Positions 32,431 to 43,763 of a stretch of DNA of 64,000 bases are shown here, piece by piece. Position 1 is the first letter of the stretch. Every line of letters begins with the position of its first letter. The notes beneath the pieces were generated by a model. That model was not told where the DNA came from. It searched no databases and saw only the letters and a program-made list of their open reading frames with translations. Both the position numbers and the translations under genes were made by a program. Origin of the DNA: Aedes albopictus (Eukaryota; Arthropoda; Insecta; Diptera; Culicidae); assembly GCF_035046485.1 (NCBI RefSeq), contig NC_085138.1, forward strand, positions 91,867,266 to 91,931,265, read 5' to 3'.

Positions 32431-33284
32431 AACGCGCCAGGCTAAACGTAGCTTAAGTCGTTCCAATCAGGAACGGTCCCCCGGCATGGGCGTATCTAGG
32501 ATTTTTTCCTAGGGGGTGCCAGTTTCAGAAGCTTCAAGTTTGCTTTTTTGTGAAATAGATGTGGTGACATCCAGGGATGGGACCATTCATTTGCAAAGAG
32601 TTAGATTTACTTGCTATTTTCTCAGTTCAGAAGCATGCTATCAAAAAACAATGTATGGATGAATTTAACCTTGTAGTTTTTGCCGAATAACATTGGGGTC
32701 GCACACGTATACCAAAGTCGTGAGCGAGCTGTGAAGGCAATTCTCCACGCGGTGAATGTTCATTACATTCACGCCGTGGAGAGTTGCGTTTGCAGCCTTC
32801 TGTTGACTTAACTCTTGATTCTATGCTAATATATTCTTATACAAAGTTTCAGGTAAAACAAAAATGAAAAAGTGTTTCATACATTGATTTTTGCTGCGAT
32901 GCTTCTGAAGCGAGTTCTCATTAAGTGAATGTAAATGATTGCAATAAATGATTCCATCCTTGGTAACATCAACGCATTATTATTGAGCTAAATTAAATTT
33001 AAATCAATCCTGAGTCGCGTTGTTAAGCTTCAAAAAATATATCTGGTAAATGAAATGCTGTATGATGCTGAAATTTTCTGTAATCAGTGTCTAAATTTCA
33101 GTTTCTTACAGCATTCTGTTAGTAAGACACATGTTTTGGGAAGTTCCAAAACTCGACCGCATAATCGAGTTTTTTTTTTGTTTTCCACAAAACATTCTCT
33201 CAAAAATTTCTCAGGGAATATTTCCGGTAATTTATTTGGAAATTGTTTTGTCATTTGTATGCCAATTTAGATACATTTTGAAAT

Positions 33285-33715
33285 TTTCTCAGTAATTTCT
33301 TTGAAATTTTGAAATTTTTTATGCATTTTCTTTGGACTCCCTTCGGCAATTTCTTTTTGAATTTCTTCGGTAATGTGTATAGAATTTTTTCGGAACATCC
33401 TTTGACAATTTCATCGGCAATTACCATGGACACTTCTTCAGTAATCCTTTGAGAAGTTTGTTTGGCATTTTTTTTTTCTTGATTCCATCAACAAATCATT
33501 CGGATTTTTCTAATAGTTTCTCAAGCAATTTTCAATTACGTCAGCAGTTTTTTTTTATAATTTTTTCGACAATGACTCTAGGAACTCCCTCGCAAATTCC
33601 TTTGCAAATATCTTCGGAAGTTTCATCTATTTTTTCCGGGATTTTCGTCGGATTGTTTTTTTAATGTTTTACCTGTGCTATTCAGTTTGACTTCGGCATT
33701 TTCTTCAAGATTTTC
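33285..33715 (+). repeat. TTCGGCAATTTC minisatellite, left part
   Basis: Degenerate repeats of TTTCTTCGG(C/T)AATTTC. The same text resumes at 36475 after hAT element B copy 2, so the insertion split the array. Confidence 0.65.
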
Positions 33716-33899
33716 TCCCAGCCTCAGAGGATTGCCGGAAGAACTTTAAGCTTGAAGGAAAAAGGAGTATGCTATTGTTTTCTTGAATGTTATAAACAAT
33801 TTCATCATTAACAATATTTGAGAATGACCATATGTTCTAACGTTCTTCCGTATTCTTCAAAAAGTCAAATTTCTCTAGTTTTTTTTTAATATTTATTAT

Positions 33900-34220
33900 T
33901 ATGTTAGACATACGTAATGCCTGAAGTTCATAAGCACAATATGTGTTGAAAAATGGATAAATTGAGTGGAAAAAATGCGAAAAAATCCACGTAGTTCTGG
34001 TGGGGTTTGATTCAGGATTCAGGTTGGCTCTCTACTTCACAGAGTTGTTACTTGTTCTGTGGCGAAGTTGGTTAACGCGCCCATCTAGCGAACTTGGGGA
34101 GACGTGGGTTCAAACCCCACCAGAACTACGTGGATGTTTTCGCAATTTTTCCACTCAATTGGTCCATTTTTCAACACATATTGTGCTGATGAACTTCAGG
34201 CATTACGTATGTCTAACATA
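33900..34220. mobile_element. Foldback element with a tRNA-like loop
   Basis: Two arms of about 110 bp (33900-34012 and 34108-34220) are inverted copies with around 95% identity by eye. The ends are TATGTTAGACATACGTAATG and its complement. The ~95-bp loop contains the 5' part of a tRNA-like sequence, whose 3' part is in the right arm and is mirrored in the left arm. No clear target duplication was found. Confidence 0.85.
34054..34128 (+). other. tRNA-like sequence in the foldback loop
   Basis: GTTCTG pairs with CAGAAC as an acceptor stem. GCG...CGC around AAGTTGGTTAA forms a D arm. GTGGG-TTCAAAC-CCCAC forms a strong T arm with a B-box. The anticodon region (CCCATCTAGCGAACTTGGGG) does not form a standard 5-bp stem and 7-nt loop. 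It is more likely a tRNA-derived pol III module than a working tRNA. Confidence 0.55.
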
Positions 34221-34639
34221 CCATTTCGGTTGGTTATCCGAAAAACAACAACATTCGTGTTGGTATCATTTATTACCTGGGAATTCAAATACTTTTTTGT
34301 TGTGAGAACCTATTCTAGTTTTTTTTCAGCAAAACATAATCAATAAGCTTTCGGCAGTTTAGTGAAAGTTTCTTTTTGTAAATTCCAAAACATTCGCACT
34401 TGGAAAAGTCTTGAGAGTTGAGAGTGATTAAAAATATTTCAAATGAACGAAAAATCGAATGATGCTCTTCCAGTTCATACAACTGTTCCAGTAAATGTTT
34501 GTTTGTGCTTAATAGAAATTTTGCATGAGTGACAAGTGTGCAAATGCAGAATTTTGTAGGTTGTTTTCTTCTAAAAAAACTACCATTGAGTTATTCCCCC
34601 AAATAAAATTATATATTCCAAAAATTACTACACCAATTT

Positions 34640-35870
34640 TACCAAGTATTTCTTCAGAATATTCTGCTAGGTTGCCTTCAGAAAATCTGTCAGAAATTTT
34701 CGCAACGGATTTCTTTGAAAAATTCTTTAAGAATTCCTCTAATATTTTTTTCCGGCAGGGATCCTTTAAAAATTGAATAAAAAGTTCTCCTATAGATTTT
34801 TCGTGGAATTTTCGAAGTTCCATCAAAAATTCTTTCAGGGAGGCTTTCAGGCTGTTATTTAGAAGTTTATAGAGCAATTTTTCAAAGGATTTGTCCCAAT
34901 ATCTTTCCAAGAATTTTTTTGAATAATCTTCTACATTTTTTTCAGAGTTCCAAAGTTTTCTTTGGAAATTTTTTAGAGATTCCTGCAAAAGTATCTTTAA
35001 CGATTAGGTAATTAGAAACTCTTCAATAGATTTTCTCAATAATTCCACCATAAATTCATATGAAAAATCCTACAGAAATTCCGTTCGAAATCCAAAGAAT
35101 TCCTCCAGAAATTCTTCCAGGGATTTTTTTAGAAAATGTTCTACGGCTTTCATTAGAAATTCGACTAAAGTTTTCTTCTGAAAGTCATCTATAGATTTCT
35201 TTAAAAACAAGAATCTATCACATCGCTTAGAAACTTATGCGGAAATTGTTCCATGTTTACTAAGGATTGCTCCATATATTTCTGCTAGAATTCCGCTAAG
35301 AGACCTTTCATGAATTTCCATATGAACTCCTACAGAAAATCGTGAATTTGGAATTCATTCAGAAATTTCTCCATATATTCCGTAAAAAAAAATCTACCTA
35401 TGATTCTATCCAAAATGTCTCTAATGGTTTCCTATGAAAGCCTTCCATGGATTCCTTTGGAACTTCCTCCAAGGATTTCTTTATAAAACCTTTTAAAGAT
35501 TTTTTTCTAAATCTCCAAAAAAATACTTAAGAAACTTTTTTTAGAGATTCCTTTAAAACATCTTCCGAATACATGTGTTTTTTTTCAGAAATTCTTCCAG
35601 TTGTTCTTTACTAATTCTTACAGGCATTTCTTCACAAACTGCTCCAAGAATTCCTGCAAGAGTTACTTCATGAATTCAATTGGAAATTATTGCTGAAATT
35701 TCTCCAGGATTTTCATCCAGTATTCCTCTGGATATTTTTGCTAAAATTCCTTCAGAGATCCTTGCATAATTTAATCCAATGATTCCAGCAGGAATATTTC
35801 CAGAGAACAAAAACCTCTTTAAGGATTCTTTCTGGAATTTCTCCTGGTATTCCTCCATGTCCATGATTTG
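34640..35870 (+). repeat. Degenerate TTCCTCCAGAAATTC-type minisatellite
   Basis: Body of hAT element B copy 2, with the same style and polarity as 27.3-28.26 kb. Confidence 0.7.
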
Positions 35871-36474
35871 TCTAACGGTTACTGAAAATTTTCTAACAGA
35901 TCTTATGAGAAATATTTTGATTTAACTTCAGAAGAAACCTTTGCTTAATTTTTTGGAAAAATTCTGGTAAAACCAATTTAACTAATCGCCGAAAATTGGT
36001 AAAATAGTTCGTTTGAGGATTCCTGAAAACCCGTGATACTCAATTAAGTACAAAACGAACATATATTTTTAAAAATATTGTAAGATTTCTTGTAGAAAAT
36101 TATGCATAATTTATTTATATTCTGAATCTGAAATATCATTTCTAATTATTAAGCTGGTCTTAGTGAGATTCTTGGAATGCAAAATGTGTTTGTACCTATA
36201 CTTAAATAAGAGAAAAAGATTTCGGATAATTTTTGGGTGACACCAATTGAAATTGCTACAGAAATTACACAAATGAAAAATACTATAAGAAAATAAAAAC
36301 AAAATCGAAGGGAATATGTTTCTTTGAAACACCAAAATATAACGTTTGAAAAAAAAATTGTATAAAAATAAAAACTACAAGTTAAGCAAATTAACAATGT
36401 CTAATTGTCATGCGGCGCCAACCTGGACGCTTGCCAAGGGCGCCATGGAACCACGATACGGCTCTGTTACTGCT

Positions 36475-37770
36475 TTGGGAACTTTTTCGGTACCTAATTG
36501 CTTCGGAAATTTCTTCGGCAAATTTATTATAGATATCCCTCAGGATTTTCTTTGGAAGAATCTTCGGCAATTATTTCGAACATCACTTCAGAATTTGGTT
36601 GAATATTTCTACAGCATTTCCTTTAGAACTCATTCCAAAATTCCATCAGAAATTCCTTTGATGATTTTGCCAACAATTCCTTAAAGAATTTTGCCGGCAT
36701 GGTATTTGGAAAATTGTTCGGTAATTTCTTAGAAAATTCCTCAAGCAATTCTTTGGAAATTTATTCCAAATTATTTTTGGCCTATTTTCTGAGAAATCGT
36801 TCGAGAAAAAAAAATGTTTTTAATACTTGTGAAAAGTTTCATAGAAATTTCAACGGTAATTCCTTTGGAATATATTTCGGCAATTTAATGCCTTTAATAG
36901 TTCTTCTAAGAGTTCTTGAGACATTCCTAAAAAAAATTCTGGATAAATTTCCATCAAAATTACCTAAGAGTTCATTCAAATATTACGTCACACAATATTT
37001 GCCAATTTTAGATCCCCTCCCTCCACCATGTAACAACTTTTGTATGGATTTTTTTTTTTAATTTTGTATGATGCGTAATACAGCGCTAGCCTCCCTCCCT
37101 TCCCCTGTGGCGTTACGAAATATTTGAACTATTTGAAATTTGAAATAAGAAGTTTCTTAAACAGTTGGCAATGTTTTAAAAATATGTAGTTTTTGGAAAT
37201 TTCTTCGGTTTCTTCATTAACCCTGAAAGGGATACCTTTAGGCCTTAGTTTCGTCACCTCGCTGAGTGTGTTCCATCAAAGACGAGCTCTGAAAGGCGTC
37301 TGGGGTCCAATGGACCCCAGGTATCCGTTTTAGGGTTAAGAATCTCTTCGAGAATTTCTTTGCAAATTGATTAGGAAACTCCCTTTTGAAATTTTTCGGC
37401 TATTGTTTTGAAAAGCACAATTCCTTTGTAAATTATGAGATTTTTAATTTCAAAAGGAACTCTCAGAGAATTTGCAAAGGAGTGGCCGAAGAAATTCACA
37501 AACAAATAGCCGAAAAAATCCCCAAAGAATATACAAAAGAAATTGTAAATTGAATTCCCATGGAAATCCAAAAATAATCGTTTAAGAAATTTCCAAATTA
37601 ACTGGCTAGGGAATTTCAGAGGAATTACCGAAATAGCTTCCAATTTTCCACACAAATAGCAAAAGAAATGTTCAAAGAAAGTGCTGAACACCGAAGTAAT
37701 TCACAAAGGAATCGCCGAAAAAATCATCGATGATGCAGCCAGAGGAATTCCCCAAGAAATTTCCGAATAA
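36475..37770. repeat. TTCGGCAATTTC minisatellite with polarity switch
   Basis: From 36475 to about 37210 the top strand carries TTCGGCAATTTCTT. From about 37440 to 37770 it carries the complement style, GAAATTGCCGAAG (for example GGCCGAAGAAATTCAC and ATCGCCGAAAAAATC). The turn is near 37.4 kb, next to the piggyBac-like MITE. Confidence 0.68.
37221..37335. mobile_element. TTAA-flanked piggyBac-like MITE, copy A
   Basis: The 115-bp unit begins CCCTGAAAGGGATACCT and ends inverted AGGTATCCGTTTTAGGG. TTAA lies on both sides (37217-37220, 37336-37339). CCC ends plus TTAA fit piggyBac transposition. Copy B is at 55305-55420. Confidence 0.85.
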
Positions 37771-38280
37771 ATAAAAACAAAAACAATGCTGAAAAACATT
37801 ATAGACATATTGCCGAAGCAGTTTTTGGAAGCAATAATTATAAATACAATGAAATCATAAAAAAAAAACCCGGATTGATCCACCTAGTGGTGATAGTTGT
37901 TGTTGTTATTTATTTATTTTCGTGAGTCTTTAACATATAGTCATTCGACTCACGTAGTGGTGATAGTGCCTTTCTCGTCGAATATGTACTCATGACGCTT
38001 CCTTTGACGTGAGCTGAAATGTTCCTGAATCATGAGAATACTTTACTTAGAATTTTATCAGAGCCATCATTGAATTGACTTTAAACTTATTGATGGCACA
38101 TATTCCGACGTTATGTTCAACGTATAGGCAGAGCTGAAAAATATCAGACCTCTCAGTTGACAGCTTGACCTCCTTCACTATCACTGGAGGCCGATCAACA
38201 CCAAGACGATACAACTGTTTCACAACACAGATACCTTAACGATTTTCGACAAAGTATTTTCTACACACTTCTACACGCTA

Positions 38281-39211
38281 CAGTGTGTCAAACAATTGTC
38301 CGTACAGCAATGTTTTGGTCAAAATAATTTTTCATTCAAATGATCATAACTTTTTCATACATCAATCAAATACGCTGAAATTTTTATCAATTATGTACCA
38401 TATATCAAAGCTCCATTGGTAAAATTTTGAGCGAGATCGAATAAGTTTTCTGAAAGTTATAGAACTTTTAGTAAAACCTATAAGATTTTTGAACACATTT
38501 TTCAAACATTATATCTCAATATGTACTCGATGAAACTTTTTCAATTTTTTTGTGATACAGCTTATATCTAAGGCTTTCATATGCAGCTTCGTTTGAGGTT
38601 TCATATTCACTACAAAAAATATGAAAAATCTGTATATGTTCAGAGTGTCATTTGGAAATTTACCATATTTTGATCAATAAAAGTGCCAAGTATTTTCAGC
38701 GTTTTTAAACTTTCTTTATGTAATATTTTTGTACAGGGCCTACTTAACTTTATATGAATAGTAGGTCCTATGTATTTTTCATTCAGTTAATGCACTTTTA
38801 TTGGTAGAAAACGTTTGGCAGATTATATGTGCAAAATATGGTAAATTTTCAAATATCGTCAACTGCATAAGCACATTTTTCATAAAAACCTCTAAAATAC
38901 CTTCATATGAAAGCCTTTGGTTTCAGCTGTAACACAAAAAATAAATGAGAAAATTTCATTGAGTACATACTGAGATATAATGTTTTAAATATGTGTTCAA
39001 AAATCTTACAAGTTTATCTAAAAGTTCTATAACTTTCAGAAAACTTATCCGATCTAGCTCAAAATTTTACCAATGGAGCTTTAATATTATATGATTCATG
39101 ATTGGTCCAAATTTCAGCGTTTTTGATTGGTGTATAAAAAAGTTATGAATATTTGAATGAAAAATTATTTTGACCAAAAAATTGCTGTACGGGAAATTGT
39201 TTGATACACTG
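38281..39211. mobile_element. 931-bp TA-flanked palindromic (foldback) element
   Basis: The left end CAGTGTGTCAAACAATTGTC is matched by the inverted right end GACAATTGTTTGATACACTG-like sequence; TA flanks both sides (38279-38280 and 39212-39213). Inverted blocks include CCAATGGAGCTTT near 39073 against AAGCTCCATTGG near 38410. Size and inner text (ATAACTTTTTCATA, CAATCAAA) resemble the 18286-19207 element. Confidence 0.87.
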
Positions 39212-39589
39212 TATATTTTATTATCATTGGCTACAAGATGCATGTAAAATTTGACAAAAACATGCAAGTAACTGAAATTTTTCATACTGAATCCCATTCA
39301 ACTTTCAACCACATTACAGTGCGTGAGGGAGCAACCAGTCGCACAAAAATTTTACGCAGTCATTTTAGACGCGAAAGAGAATTGAAAAAGTTTGTTCGCA
39401 GTTATTACGATTAAATTTTAATTTTCCCATATGTACAACGTTGACCCATCCTTCTGCATTATTACACCTCAGGAATCTGAAATGGTGTGATTGGATGAGA
39501 TCGTCTTAGTTTTGTCAAGATATCTATCGCTTGCTATAATTTTTCTCACTTTTGAATTCCGACGAAGCACCCAACGCTAGTTTTGGAAT

Positions 39590-40560
39590 ACTACCGGTAG
39601 TTTCTTATGTGGTCTGAGACTATTTTCTTGCTTACCGTTCATCAGGTTACCTAAGGAGCCGCGATTTGATGTGTTGCATGCATGTGTTTGGTTCACTTAA
39701 ATATTTGGCGGTGGAGCGGGACTGGTTTGATGGTTAGAACACAAGACTATCATGCCAAGGGCCACTTCCGGAGGGAACCCGGAACCGGTTCCGGAACACC
39801 ACCGGTTGTCTCAAATATGGTCTAAAACTATTTTTTACTAACCATTCATCAGGTCGCCTAAGGAGCCGCGATTTGAAGTGTCGCATGCATGGGTTCGGTT
39901 CACTTTTATATTTGGCCACATCTGGCGGGACATACGGAACCGGTTCCGGAACACTACCGGTAGAATCTTAGGTTGACTGAGACTATTTTCTTGCTTATCA
40001 CTCATCAAGTTATTGAAAAAGCCGCGACTTGATGTGTCGCATGCCTGGGTTTGCTTCACTGTTATATTTGGCCACTTCCGGCGGGACCTCCGGAACCGGT
40101 TTTGGAACACCGGTAGTTTCTCATGTGATCTGAGACCATTTTCTTGCTAACCGTTCATCAGGTTATCGCAAAGGGCGCGATTTGACGTGTCGCTTGCATG
40201 GGTTTGTTTCATTTTTATATTTGTCCACTTCCGGCGGGACGCCCGGAACCGGTTCAGGAACACTACCGGTTCAGATATGATCTGAGACTATTTTCCTGTT
40301 AACTGTTCATCAGGTTATTGAAAAAGCTACGATTTGATGAGTCGCATGTATGGGTTTGGTTCACTTTTATATTTGGCCACTTCTGGTGGGACCTTCGGAA
40401 CCGGTTCCGGAACATTACCGGTTCAGATATGGTCTGAGACTATTTTCTTGCTTACCGTTCATCATATTATCGAAAATGCCGTGGTTTGATGTGTCGCATG
40501 CGTGGGTTTGTTGCATTTTCATATCTAGCCCCTTTCCGGGGTACCGATCCGGAATGCCTA
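39590..40560 (+). repeat. ~154-bp tandem repeat (ACCGGTAG anchor)
   Basis: ACCGGTAG/ACCGGTTC anchors end at 39600, 39808, 39962, 40116, 40272 and 40424. Spacings are 154, 154, 156 and 152, with 208 for the first because a SINE fragment is inserted there. Each unit reads GGAACCGGTTCCGGAACA, CATCAGGTTA, GATGTGTCGCATGCATGGGT and GGCCACTTCCGG in order. Confidence 0.88.
39712..39760 (+). mobile_element. 5' fragment of the SINE seen at 28504
   Basis: GGAGCGGGACTGGTTTGATG and GTTAGAACACAAGACTATCA match the SINE head. It accounts for the ~54-bp excess in the first tandem spacing. Confidence 0.75.
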
Positions 40561-40861
40561 AATGGCCATAATTCCGGAACGGCTGGACCGATCCGAACCA
40601 TTTTCAATAGCAAACAATGGGACCAGATTCCGCGTCGAATGAACCGTCGGTCATTAAAATCGGTTGAGATTTACTGCCGAAAAGTGACGTGAGTTCGTTT
40701 GTACACATACACACACACACATACACACACAGACATCACCTCAATTCGTCGAGCTGAGTTGATTGGTATATGTGACTCGAATCTCCGGGCCTCCTATCAA
40801 AAAGTCATTTTTGGAGTGAACATATAGCCTTTCCAGTACACTTAGTGTACGAGAAAGGCAA
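40545..40861 (+). repeat. Dispersed repeat ending GAGAAAGGC, copy 1
   Basis: Contains CCGATCCGAACCATTTTCAA, a CA-rich microsatellite (about 40702-40731), CAATTCGTCGAGCTGAGTTG and an end block AACATATAGCCTTTCCAG...GAGAAAGGC. The same order in reverse lies at 61365-61715. It follows directly on the 154-bp tandem array and may be its terminal module. Confidence 0.78.
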
Positions 40862-41557
40862 AACTACAGAAGAAGTTGCCAAAAAAGTTTGCAAAGAAAC
40901 TGAAAAAGGAATTGTGAATGGAAATTCAGATGAGTTGCCGTTTAAATTTCAGAACAAATTTCCCATGAAATTGTTGATCAAAAACCAAGCTCGTCGTATA
41001 CAGCGCGAGCGCGATGCAGTTTTAGGGTCAAAGGTTAAAATTAATCACCCAGACCCCTTCCAGAACCGAAAAACTGATGCACATTTCAAATAGCGTCTCA
41101 TGATAAGCCTATTTGGAGGGTCCAAAATTAATTAATCAGTAAAAGCATAATTTTTAGTACTTTAATTATAGAATGTAAGTCTAAAACGCTAATACGTAAA
41201 ATTATTAATGAAGTCATTCTGTTTGTAAGTTTTGTTTTGTTCAAATGCGCCATTAATAAATGATGGAATTATCGTGTAAAGTTTTAATTTTAGGTTAATA
41301 TCAAGGAAAAATACTAGGGGGTGCCGAATACTTTCTAGGGGATGCCAGGCACCCCTGGAACACCCCCTAGCTACGCCCATGTCCCCCGGTTTAGAGAAGG
41401 TTCCGCTGTCAAACGCCGTAGACAATGCGAAAGAGAGAGAATGCGATAACCGTGAGAGTGATGATGATTTGGCAATTTGTTGGGATGAACTCAATTAAGA
41501 AGATTGATCCGAATATTTCGGATTTGTCAAGTGGATTATGAGTGATCCATTTGACAA

Positions 41558-41859
41558 TCTATATATATAAAAATGAGTTTGATGTTCCTTTGAGGCAACA
41601 AAACTCACGATTGGATGAATCGATCATGATGATTCTTGCAAGGTTTGATTCGTATTCATGGTGGCAGTGTTTATAAGTTGAAAAAGATACGAAAATTATC
41701 CAAAAAAGTAGGAAAACTGATAAAACACTTATTTTTCATGAGCTGGGAAGAAAATCAACGCGATCGCAATGAAACCAATCTAGAGTGCTGTGCCGCAATG
41801 ACCTCCACAGTTGTCAAACCACCACAGCTTGGCAAGACAAAGTTTGCCGGGACAGCTAG
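41558..41859 (+). mobile_element. Short non-autonomous Helitron
   Basis: It starts TCTATATATATAAAAATGAG and ends TTTGCCGGGACAGCTAG, both typical of insect Helitrons (5' TC, 3' CTAG). It is inserted between A and T, as expected. A short GC-rich hairpin (GGCAAGAC...TTTGCC) precedes the 3' end. No Rep/Hel coding sequence is present in 302 bp. Confidence 0.78.
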
Positions 41860-41939
41860 TTATTTTATGTTTCTAGCTTTGGAGCATTGTTCAATAAAGG
41901 GAGTACTGCTTAAAGAATCATGATTTCCTCTGGGCTACT

Positions 41940-42735
41940 TTGGCGTGACAACACCCTGAAACGCCCTGCAACGCATGGAAACGCTTTGAAACGCTTTAAA
42001 ACGCTTTAAAACGCCTCTAAAATCTCTAGAAAACCTCCTGAAGATACCTGAGATTTTCTGAAGCCCCCTAAAACCTCTCAGAGACCTCCTGAAACGCATT
42101 GAAACGCCTCTGAAACGCCTCTGAAACCCTAATGGAACCTCCATGAAATTTACCTGCGAGCCTCTTAAGCCCCCTCAAATTCATCGGATAGTTTCTGAAA
42201 TGCCCTGAAACGCCTTGAAATGCTTTGAAACGTCTCTAAAATCCTCATGAAAAATCCGTGAAATTCACCTGCGAGCCTCCTTATCCCCCTCAAACTCATC
42301 GGAAACCATCTGAAATGACCTGAAACGCCCTGAAACGCTTTGGAACGCTTTGAAACGTGTCTGGAACCCTCATGAAACCTCTGTGAAATTCTCCTGCGAG
42401 CCTCTAAAACCCTCTTAAACTCCGCTTATACTTCCTGAAACGCCCTAAAACGCATTAAAACGCCCTGAAACGCCTCGAAACGCCTTGAAACGGTTTGATA
42501 CGCATCTAATACCTCTTTAAAACCTCCGTGAAATCCACCTGCGAGCCTCTAAAGCCCTTCAAAATCATAGGAAATCCTCTGAATTGCTTTGAAACGCCCT
42601 GAAACGCATTGAAACGCCTTGAAACGCTCTGAAACGCCTCTGAAACCCCTCTGAAACCCTTACGAAACCTCCGTGAAATTCACCTGCAAGCCTCTGAAAC
42701 CCCCCTTATACCTCCTGAAACGCCCTGAAATGCTT
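41940..42735 (+). repeat. TGAAACGCCT minisatellite, copy 2
   Basis: Same basic and higher-order repeats as 31800-32430: TGAAACGCCT units interrupted by GAAATTCACCTGCGAGCCTC roughly every 115-125 bp. Confidence 0.82.
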
Positions 42736-42889
42736 TAACACTTAAACTACCAAGGGTCCAAAAAAGTCGGAAGTCCAACGTTGACAAGGCATTTCTCGGC
42801 CGTTTTTCAACCGATTTTAAAACTTTTTTTCGTTAGAACCGGACAGGTTTCAAGAACAGCGTCCACTTTAAAGATTTTATAATAGATGC

Positions 42890-43375
42890 GTCTACCCAAA
42901 GTTAATAAGCAAAAGGCACTTCCTAGTTTTTATGAGAGCGCATTTTTTGCACACTTTGATCAATAAAATAAAATTTAAAGCGATGACATATGGTTTTTTC
43001 GACCCTAAATCATGCGTACAGCCGGAGTGAACATGTTTATGCAAAATAAGTGATTTTTCAGTACATTGATATTTTAATTTACTGAAAAACTGGTAAAATA
43101 CCTACCCTATTTTCACATAAAATAAACAATAAATCAAAATTCAAAGCGATGACATATAGTTTTTTTGGTCTTAAATTGTTCGTAGGATTGTACTGGACAT
43201 TTTCGATGAACAATAAAAATGTACTCATTACACTCTTATTTTGTTTTACCCGAAGTACTACGAAAATTCCATATTTTTTTTACACAAAGTAGTCATCAAA
43301 ACTAAAATTAAAACAATAACTTGTAGTTAGCTTTGAATTGTTCTTAGTAGTTTGGGGGACAAAATTTCTACCAGG
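42890..43375 (+). repeat. ~170-bp degenerate tandem repeat
   Basis: TTTAAAGCGATGACATATGG (42974), TTCAAAGCGATGACATATAG (43140) and a weaker third copy near 43305 give a period of about 166. Intervening text (AATAAA..., TGAACAATAAAAATG) corresponds. Confidence 0.6.
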
Positions 43376-43755
43376 AATCGGTCAAGAAATTTCTTAAGCG
43401 ATTCCTTTTGAACACGAAACTGGGCTTCAGAAACGAAGTTTTCCATTTAGACGAGATAGTGGTTCTGCAACGTTTCGCTTTCTGGGCCTATATACAATCC
43501 TAGGTTTAAGCGGTTGTAGTCTAAACACCCATCTCTCGATGTGACCGGGAGGAAATGATTACGGTTAACGGAAAATGGTCAGTTTTGAACGAAAAGGAGA
43601 TGTGGTAGTTTTGCAGATCAACAAGTAGGCCGAGCTCTTGGAATGATCATTATTAGTCGAGACGTCAACTGGGGAAGCACAAAATCTGTCATGACACATC
43701 TGTCCAGAAAAAAGGCAAGACATTTCTGTCAAGTGGAAACGTCAGTTTAAGAGCC
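43376..43755. other. No recognised feature
   Basis: No gene or repeat boundary recognised. Confidence 0.4.
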
Positions 43756-43763
43756 CATTAGAC

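Larger units (their letters stand above)
33719..36467. mobile_element. hAT element B, copy 2 (left end eroded)
   Basis: The right end CCACGATACGGCTCTG (to 36467) and its subterminal CTTGCCAAGGGCGCCATGG match copy 1. Left-side similarity begins near 33719 (GAGGATTGCCGGAAGAACTT versus GAGGGGCGCCGAAAAGGCTT in copy 1), and the first ~45 bases are missing. Interior blocks such as GTTCTTCCGTATTCT correspond. It contains the foldback element 33900-34220 and a minisatellite body. Confidence 0.72.
32485..41381. mobile_element. hAT-like element C, 8.9 kb, perfect 8-bp TSD
   Basis: The left end CATGGGCGTATCTAGG and the inverted right end CATGGGCGTAGCTAGG differ at one of 16 bases, and GGGGGTGCC follows near both. 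TCCCCCGG is duplicated perfectly at 32477-32484 and 41382-41389. The interior holds satellites, hAT element B copy 2, two foldback elements, a piggyBac-like MITE and a ~154-bp tandem repeat. I see no transposase. Its size results largely from later insertions and tandem expansion. Confidence 0.78.

Noticed and set aside
34054..34128. Functional tRNA gene
   Set aside because: Acceptor, D and T arms pair, but the anticodon arm does not have normal geometry and the sequence is part of a repeated foldback arm.
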